From Bondarzewia mesenterica (Eukaryota; Basidiomycota; Agaricomycetes; Russulales; Bondarzewiaceae), in NCBI GenBank assembly GCA_004802705.1, contig SGPL01000121.1, positions 1-64,000 of the forward strand: a stretch of DNA of 64,000 nt. Reading direction: 5' to 3'. Position 1 is the stretch's first letter; each line of letters begins with the position of its first letter. Under the pieces are notes generated by a model. The model was not told the origin of the DNA, ran no database searches, and saw nothing but the letters and a program-made list of their open reading frames with translations. Shown here piece by piece: positions 56,893 to 64,000 of the stretch. The position numbers and the translations under genes are program-made.

Positions 56893-58548
56893 ATGTCTTC
56901 CGACCAGGACTCCAAGTCCACTATTGTTCTAAGCATGATTCACCACACCGTCCCTGACCCGCCCAACAATGCTCCCTATGTTCCATCCAAGGTCGAGGCG
57001 AAGCATTACCTCTATGGCCTGCCCTCTAACCCTTGCTTCATTGCTCGCTCCAGCCCTGACATCTGGGTGAGGCCAACAGGGCCTGAGGCTTATCTCGATC
57101 CTAAGGAGCTGGCTCCTCTTGGCCCGCATGGTCTCAACAGCATGCTCTGGGAGGGCACTGTGGGCCCTGCCATGGAAGCATACTTGTGTGAGAAGCAGGT
57201 CAAGTGCTCGTTCATGAACCCCCTCCGCATTGGCATAGCTGGCCAGCCTTCCCCTTCTGCTGTCATCTTGGTCAGCATCGACCCTGGCACTCTTGCTGCT
57301 GAGGATGGCATTGAGTACGCTCTCCATTGCCGCTCTATCCTTGTCCAGAATGGTATCAATGACATGCACGTCATCATTTATGAATCCAAGTCCTCCCCAT
57401 CTGCGATGATGTACAAGCCTGCCATCAGTGCCAACCCTGCTGCCATTGTCTGTGAGCCCTTCGCCACTACCGTTGGCATCACCATCTGCAAGGCCAGTAC
57501 CACCAACTTGGAGGGCACTGGTGGCTTCTTCTTCATCGATACTGCCAAACCCGGCATCCTATACCTCCTCACGGCGAGACACATCCTCTTCCATCCTGAC
57601 AACGAGAAGAACGAGCTCTATCAGTTCCGTGAAAACAGCGGTCAGCCCAAGAGGAAGGTCTTGTTGATGGGGGAGGCCACCTTCGTGGCTCATTGCAAGG
57701 CTATTGAGGCTGCGATCGGTGTGAAGCAGATCGTCATCGCCCAGCTCAACAGGCGTTTGGAGATGGCTGACAGGATGGAGGACGAGGAGGATGCTGCCTT
57801 GGAGCGGAAGGCGGTCAAGCCCAAGATGAAGGAGGCGAATGAGGCGATCGCAGCTTTTGAGAAGGTGCTCGCTGATGTCACCAGGGAATGGGCGGAGGAA
57901 GAGAGTCGGGTTATCGGCCACGTTACCCTGTCTCCCCCCATCGGTCTCGCCGACGGCGAAGATGGCTTCACCGACGACTGGGCCGTCGTCCAGATCTACC
58001 CCTCCATGATCGCCAAGCTCAACTTCATCGGCAACGCCATCGACCTCGGCTCCGTTGAGATCGACGAGCTTACCGCCTGGATGTACCCTGACCCCGCCAC
58101 TCAGAGTTCGTTCAAGTACCCCGGAGACCGTCTCCTTCGATTCTCCGGCACCGTCTCCGACCAGGAGATGTACAGGCCTGACCCGAGGAACAAGGACCAC
58201 GACAACGACCCGGCCATCATGGTGTTGAAGAACGGAAACTCCTCCAACCTCACCGTCGGCCGCCTCAACACCATCCGCGCCTTCTCTCGTGTAGGCGAGA
58301 CCGGTAAGATGTCGAAGGAGCTCAGCGTGTTGCCTCGCAACTCAAAGTCCGGTCCCTTCTCCTTCCGCGGAGACTCTGGGTCCGTCGTCGTCGACGGCAC
58401 TGGCAGGGCGTGCGGCATTCTCACTGGCGGGGACGGGGCCACCGACGTCTCCGACTGCACTTTCGTTACGTCTATCAACTTCCTCATCAAGCGCTTGGCC
58501 GCGTACGACATCCATGCTAACATCTTCCCCTTGCCCGCCAACCTCTAA
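56893..58548 (+). CDS. Intronless trypsin-fold serine peptidase-like protein with coiled-coil insertion
   Basis: 551 residues from one uninterrupted frame in a region where neighbours have many introns. The catalytic set of a trypsin-like peptidase is visible: His at about residue 230 in LLTARHILFHPD, Asp at 361 or 362 in FTDDWAVVQIY, and Ser at about 495 in FRGDSGSVVVDGTGRACGIL. Between His and Asp, residues about 265-338 form a charged helical insertion (NRRLEMADRMEDEEDAALER and AIAAFEKVLADVTREWAEEE), likely a coiled coil. The N-terminal 200 residues (HHTVPDPPNNAPYVPSKVEA) are unrecognised. There is no signal peptide, so it probably acts inside the cell. A GTG-started frame extends 6 codons upstream; the ATG at 56893 is preferred. 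Codons in the second half are strongly C-ending. Proteolytic activity and target are inferred, not shown. Confidence 0.8.
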   Translation: MSSDQDSKSTIVLSMIHHTVPDPPNNAPYVPSKVEAKHYLYGLPSNPCFIARSSPDIWVRPTGPEAYLDPKELAPLGPHGLNSMLWEGTVGPAMEAYLCEKQVKCSFMNPLRIGIAGQPSPSAVILVSIDPGTLAAEDGIEYALHCRSILVQNGINDMHVIIYESKSSPSAMMYKPAISANPAAIVCEPFATTVGITICKASTTNLEGTGGFFFIDTAKPGILYLLTARHILFHPDNEKNELYQFRENSGQPKRKVLLMGEATFVAHCKAIEAAIGVKQIVIAQLNRRLEMADRMEDEEDAALERKAVKPKMKEANEAIAAFEKVLADVTREWAEEESRVIGHVTLSPPIGLADGEDGFTDDWAVVQIYPSMIAKLNFIGNAIDLGSVEIDELTAWMYPDPATQSSFKYPGDRLLRFSGTVSDQEMYRPDPRNKDHDNDPAIMVLKNGNSSNLTVGRLNTIRAFSRVGETGKMSKELSVLPRNSKSGPFSFRGDSGSVVVDGTGRACGILTGGDGATDVSDCTFVTSINFLIKRLAAYDIHANIFPLPANL

Positions 58549-59681
58549 ACGCCACGACCGCTCGTCCCTTCTGTACGCCCCCTTTTTATCTATCTTCTTT
58601 CTCTCCGTCCCCCACTTGTTTCTTCCCCCTCCACGACCCCGCTCTTTTTTCTTTACTTTTTACTCTCCTTGTTCCACGGACTTGTCGTCAGTCAGACTAG
58701 GTACCGGTCAGTTCCTTCGTACGGTACTCGGGCTCGCGCTGGTCGAGACGTGGCTTCTTACTCACTGCGATATTCATCTCTTACCTCCGCTGATTTGATC
58801 GTTTACGTTGTACTTGCATTCGATATGCGCCTTCCGAAATAACAGTGTTACTTTGTGTCCTTAAATTCACGGTTGATGAACTAAAGCGTCTCAGTGGTAA
58901 GTATCTCTCAAGGTCGACTTTTCGCACTCTGAAAGTTTCCTTTTCATGTCAACTTCCTCGTTTCAACTTCGATCCTCTCAGAATTTGCGAACTTGCGGCT
59001 TCAGGAGTCTGTGCGAACGTATAAGCCTTGATCGTAAGTACCTTACTTGCAGAGGGTTAGAAACTCACGCACAGAGACAAGCCACATTCTTGCGAGGCAG
59101 CTACTACTGCAGTCTTTGATATGGCAGTGCATCATGGAACGTAATACAAGGGCATTCATCCAGCCTGAGGTTTAGCGAAGGCTTTGTTTTGCTGGAGCAA
59201 TCTCAATGACGGACAAAGTACACCACGAGCGGACTACGAGCGGTCCCATTGGTGAATGCGGCCGTGGGTTTGCATGACAAAGAGGCTTGTCGTTAGCCCG
59301 CTTTGAGTCCACTCGACTGCGAGCTGAACATGTCCGACCTGTACTTTGGATTAACGTGGTCAATGCCCATAGCCTCCCATAGCACCCTTCAGACTAAGCC
59401 GCCGATGCCCACGGTCCAATTCTGGTCGCGGACAAAGACACGCCGGCGCGACAACTCGGCGACAACTACGCGGCGGATCTCTGATTTTATCGCGCCCAGC
59501 CTTGAATTTCATTCAGCCATACATTCAGATTTCTCTGAGTAATCCCCTCCGTCATGTACGATCGTAAGATTGTTCAAGGCTCAAGGCAAGATTCGGTACT
59601 TCTCATCGTCCTAAGTATCATATATAAATTGATGTGCATGGAGCGCATGAACCGCCCGAGGTAATGAAAACAATTCAAAAG
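58549..59681. other. Intergenic, no gene supported
   Basis: Pyrimidine-rich 3' UTR of the trypsin-like gene, then sequence with short frames only, up to the end of the F-box gene. Confidence 0.5.
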
Positions 59682-60595
59682 TTATTGATACCAGTCATCG
59701 TCACCGTCACCTCCCCATCCGCCTTTATCCCTGGTGCCCGCCGATCCACCCAGTTTTGCCTTGGCCTTACTTTTGCGCCCGCCCAATTCCTTGTACATCT
59801 CGCGCATCTCGAGCTTGCCCGGCTTCTCCGCGGTTTCTGCCTCGAGACGCCATTTCTCCTCCCTAAGCTCCTTCGGGGTCTGATGCCCCGATCCCGACCC
59901 GGTAGGAGTGTTGAAGCCGGAGGAACGGGCGTAGGAACGGACGGGTCCTAGGGGCGGAGAGCGATTGAGGACATATTGGGCGTACATTGCACTCTGAAAA
60001 ATCCGTCAGAAGTCGGTATCAGACGGCCGATTCGCAAAACGCACCCAATTCTGTTTAGACTCCCGCTTGGTCCACTTGCCAGGGGGGGGATCTTCGTCGT
60101 GGAAATTCTCCTTTCTATAGCGTTGAAACCATACTGATAATGAACGGCAGTGAGGCTCATGCGTAGATGCTATGAAGAAGTGGTCGACGCACCGTAGTTG
60201 ATTGTCTGGCTCTTATGCCACTTTCTGGACACGCGAGAGCATACGGCTAGATCTTGGATGTCGAGCAGTCTAAAGATGCGCTGACCGATTTCGGTGGGAA
60301 AAGTCCTTAGGGGATCTGTGGGTGATTTTTGCGATGAAAGATGAAGAGGGCCGGGTGCAGGACGGCCGGCAGCTCCTCGACTGGGAGAAGGGGGACGCGA
60401 GGTTGGACGCGAGCGTGCAGGGGTGCCGGGAAGTGAGACCTAGAGAGCGATAAGGATGAATGGACTGCGAAGCGGGGGGTGCGGGAGACGTACGACGCTG
60501 ACGAGCTCGTCTTCAGAGTCAGCATCAGGCTCTGAGAGACCGCGCTGTTCTGCGGCGCTCTGCCTGAGGAGACCTTGGAGGAGCGAGGAAGACAT
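59682..60595 (-). CDS. F-box protein
   Basis: Probable SCF ubiquitin-ligase adaptor. Exon 1 encodes MSSSLLQGLLRQSAAEQRGL then SEPDADSEDELVS. The F-box follows: FPTEIGQRIFRLLDIQDLAV and CSRVSRKWHKSQTINY. A spliced continuation gives WFQRYRKENFHDEDPPPGKW, TKRESKQNW and, after another intron, AMYAQYVLNRSPPLGPVRSY. The C-terminal tail is charged (LRLE-type helix KLEMREMYKELGGRKSKAKA) and ends GGDGDDDWYQ. Introns: 60nt-size gaps with good GTGCGT and AG sites, for example after TINY. No LRR or WD repeats, unlike many F-box proteins. Its start lies 118 bp downstream of the DPM1 stop on the same strand. All frames are open, in contrast to the F-box pseudogene at 6.8-8.4 kb. Confidence 0.85.
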
Positions 60596-60713
60596 GATGA
60601 TGCTGTAGAGGGGCTCAGGGGAACGTGACGGATGCTTTATTGGGATTGCGGGGCAGTGACGTCACGACGACAGTTAATTACTTATCAGTTCTAGTACACG
60701 CTAGGCCGCTGCT

Positions 60714-62658
<1,945 letters not shown>

Positions 62659-63693
62659 ATGGCGTCCGCTTCCACTGAGAATCGTCCGACCGACGAATTC
62701 AACCACGAGCTCGCCATCAAACTTTCCAGAGCTCTCAATCTAGTCAATCCGAATGATTTGCTCGCCACCCGTGTCACTGACATAGCCAAGACGAACACCG
62801 AGGATGGGTTTATCAAAGGTCGGTATCATACTCTCCCGTCGTTCCCTCGTCTCGCTCACAACAGTACCTTTCTAGCTGCAAATTCTTTTGGCAAGTTCAA
62901 AGATTCTTTTCTGGCCGAGCTTTATGCAGAGATATCGTCGCATGTCAAGCAGGAGGCCACAGGACATGCTCCTCAACCCGTACAGGGCATCACCGTGCAC
63001 GACAGCGAAGTGCTCGACAGCGAGGTACTCGAGCCCGAACCGATAAGACAGGGTGGGCTCATGCGGAGAGATACTGTGCGTATACGCTTGTCTTCTCTCC
63101 CGTATTCACAGCTAAATCGTGTACAGCGCCATGCATTCCGCAAACCCGCCAAACCACTCGAACCGCCTACTCCCAGAACATCGGTGCTGGGTTTGGACAG
63201 GCTAGCACAAGAGAAACGAGCTGCTGCTGCTGCGCAAGAAGGGAGTCGGAAGAAGCCCCGGCTAGATGACAAGCAGCCTGTCTTCAAAGGTTCGTGACAC
63301 CGATACTCACAATGCAATCCAACATTTTTAACAAGGTGACAACAGTCCCTGCACTTCCTGCTTCCAGGATGAATAATGCTAGACATAGAGGTGAAGAGAC
63401 GCCCTCCCATCCCGGTGGGCTGTCTGAAACCGGCAGAAAGCGTCTTGAAGAGTACCGACGGAACAAAGAGAAACAACGCGGTAAGTTTTTATTCCGATCT
63501 TCCGCTGACGACTGAATTTCATCTTTGTACAGAGGGAATTGTGGCACGGCAAGAACCTCGAAACGACGCACCCCGCGGACTGGGCGACTTCCAGCGCCGT
63601 TCCAACCGCGAGCGCGAGTTTAGGAATCGCTACCACAATCGAGACCGCGACCGAGATCGCAGGAGTGAGGATAATCGGCCCAGCCGTAGCTGA
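62659..63693 (+). CDS. PRP16: Pre-mRNA splicing DEAH helicase PRP16, N-terminal part only
   Basis: N-terminal region of the ATPase that remodels the spliceosome before the second splicing step. MASASTENRPTDEFNHELAI, then DLLATRVTDIAKTNTEDGFI, joins FGKFKDSFLAELYAEISSHV after a 57-nt stopless intron. The family-specific blocks follow: GLDRLAQEKR (cf. GLDLLA in human DHX38), VPALPASRM, and EETPSHPGGLSETGRKRLEE, matching the ETPSHPGG motif of DHX38. An RD/RE-rich stretch (NREREFRNRYHNRDRDRDR) runs to NRPSRS and a TGA at 63691-63693. Two introns, about 62819-62875 and 63076-63126, are 3n long and stopless. The helicase core is not in the window. After 63690 no Prp16-like sequence is recognisable in any frame. 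Confidence 0.8.
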
Positions 63694-64000
63694 TGGTCAG
63701 TGGCCAGCACTAGGCCCAGCAGTCTTCATCGATCGCCGCTGGCCGAGCATATTATTGTTGGGGTCGCCGTCGGTCGGCGGTGGTCCTGGGCCCAACCATT
63801 GCCAATGTAGGCCTTCAGCCAGTGGTGAATCAATACCCATGCTGGGCCCAACGGTATAATACTGTCGGNGGTAGCTGGTTGGGCCCAGGTCCACTAGACA
63901 GTCTCTGTCGGCGAGAATGCACGTTCGGCGGGACCGTCTTAGATGGTATTAAGGGACTGAATAGGCTCTTGGATTGAAACCCAGACAGGTCCGGCCTGTC
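63694..64000. repeat. Repeat-rich tail after the PRP16 frame ends
   Basis: GC-rich with a 17-bp inverted repeat (one mismatch) at 63782-63798 and 63876-63892, core CCTGGGCCCAACC, plus a third partial copy (CTGGGCCCAAC) at 63843-63853. One N at 63869. It looks like non-host repetitive sequence, for example part of an LTR or DNA element, but the right end is beyond the window. Confidence 0.45.

Noticed and set aside
57559..58200. Antisense 213-codon frame in the trypsin-like gene
   Set aside because: Shadow of the plus-strand reading frame, which carries the catalytic motifs.

Overview
The window is nuclear DNA from a filamentous basidiomycete, most likely a mushroom-forming agaricomycete. Genes are dense and on both strands. 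They are cut by many introns of about 50-65 nt with GT..AG ends. Several encoded proteins have typical agaricomycete forms: an MFS transporter with a long N-terminal tail, an F-box/LRR gene, an intronless trypsin-like protein and a PDR-type ABC remnant. No rRNA, tRNA or CRISPR array was found by eye.

Layout. 1-8.6 kb is the accessory part: the 5' end of an ABCB transporter (-), an MFS transporter (-) in a stretch full of single N bases, a decayed ABCG/PDR transporter (+), and an F-box/LRR gene (-) broken by three in-frame stops. 8.6-11.8 kb holds no recognised host gene but carries a 913-bp DNA transposon-like element with TA-flanked inverted repeats. 11.8-16.6 kb has a Sec4/Rab8 GTPase (+) converging on the INO80 subunit ARP5 (-). 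16.6-18.8 kb is poor in recognisable genes. 18.8-24.5 kb has the histone methyltransferase DOT1 (-) divergent from the ABCF translation factor GCN20 (+). TOP2 (+) fills 25.3-30.9 kb and converges on an Osh6/7-type lipid transfer protein (-).

34.4-40.5 kb is a very large coiled-coil protein (-) of unknown function. It is followed on the same strand by an SCP2-type peroxisomal thiolase, eIF5 and the tRNA methyltransferase DNMT2. 47.6-58.5 kb (+) has a weak small gene, a PHD-finger protein with two apparent single-base deletions, an unrecognised protein, a Gfo/Idh/MocA oxidoreductase and an intronless trypsin-fold protein with a coiled-coil insertion. 59.7-61.8 kb (-) has an F-box protein and DPM1. 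DPM1 is head to head with NAA38 (+), 61 bp apart. The window ends in the N-terminal part of the splicing helicase PRP16 (+), whose reading frame stops in a repeat-rich tail.

Most genes are housekeeping: chromatin (ARP5, DOT1, TOP2, PHD), translation (GCN20, eIF5, DNMT2, NAA38), membrane traffic and lipids (Rab, OSBP, thiolase, DPM1) and splicing (PRP16). No new multi-gene system is clearly present. The best leads are the trypsin-fold protein, the transposon-like element, the large coiled-coil protein, and the decaying accessory genes at the left end. Exon joins were inferred by eye from splice sites and family conservation, so boundaries not described explicitly are approximate.
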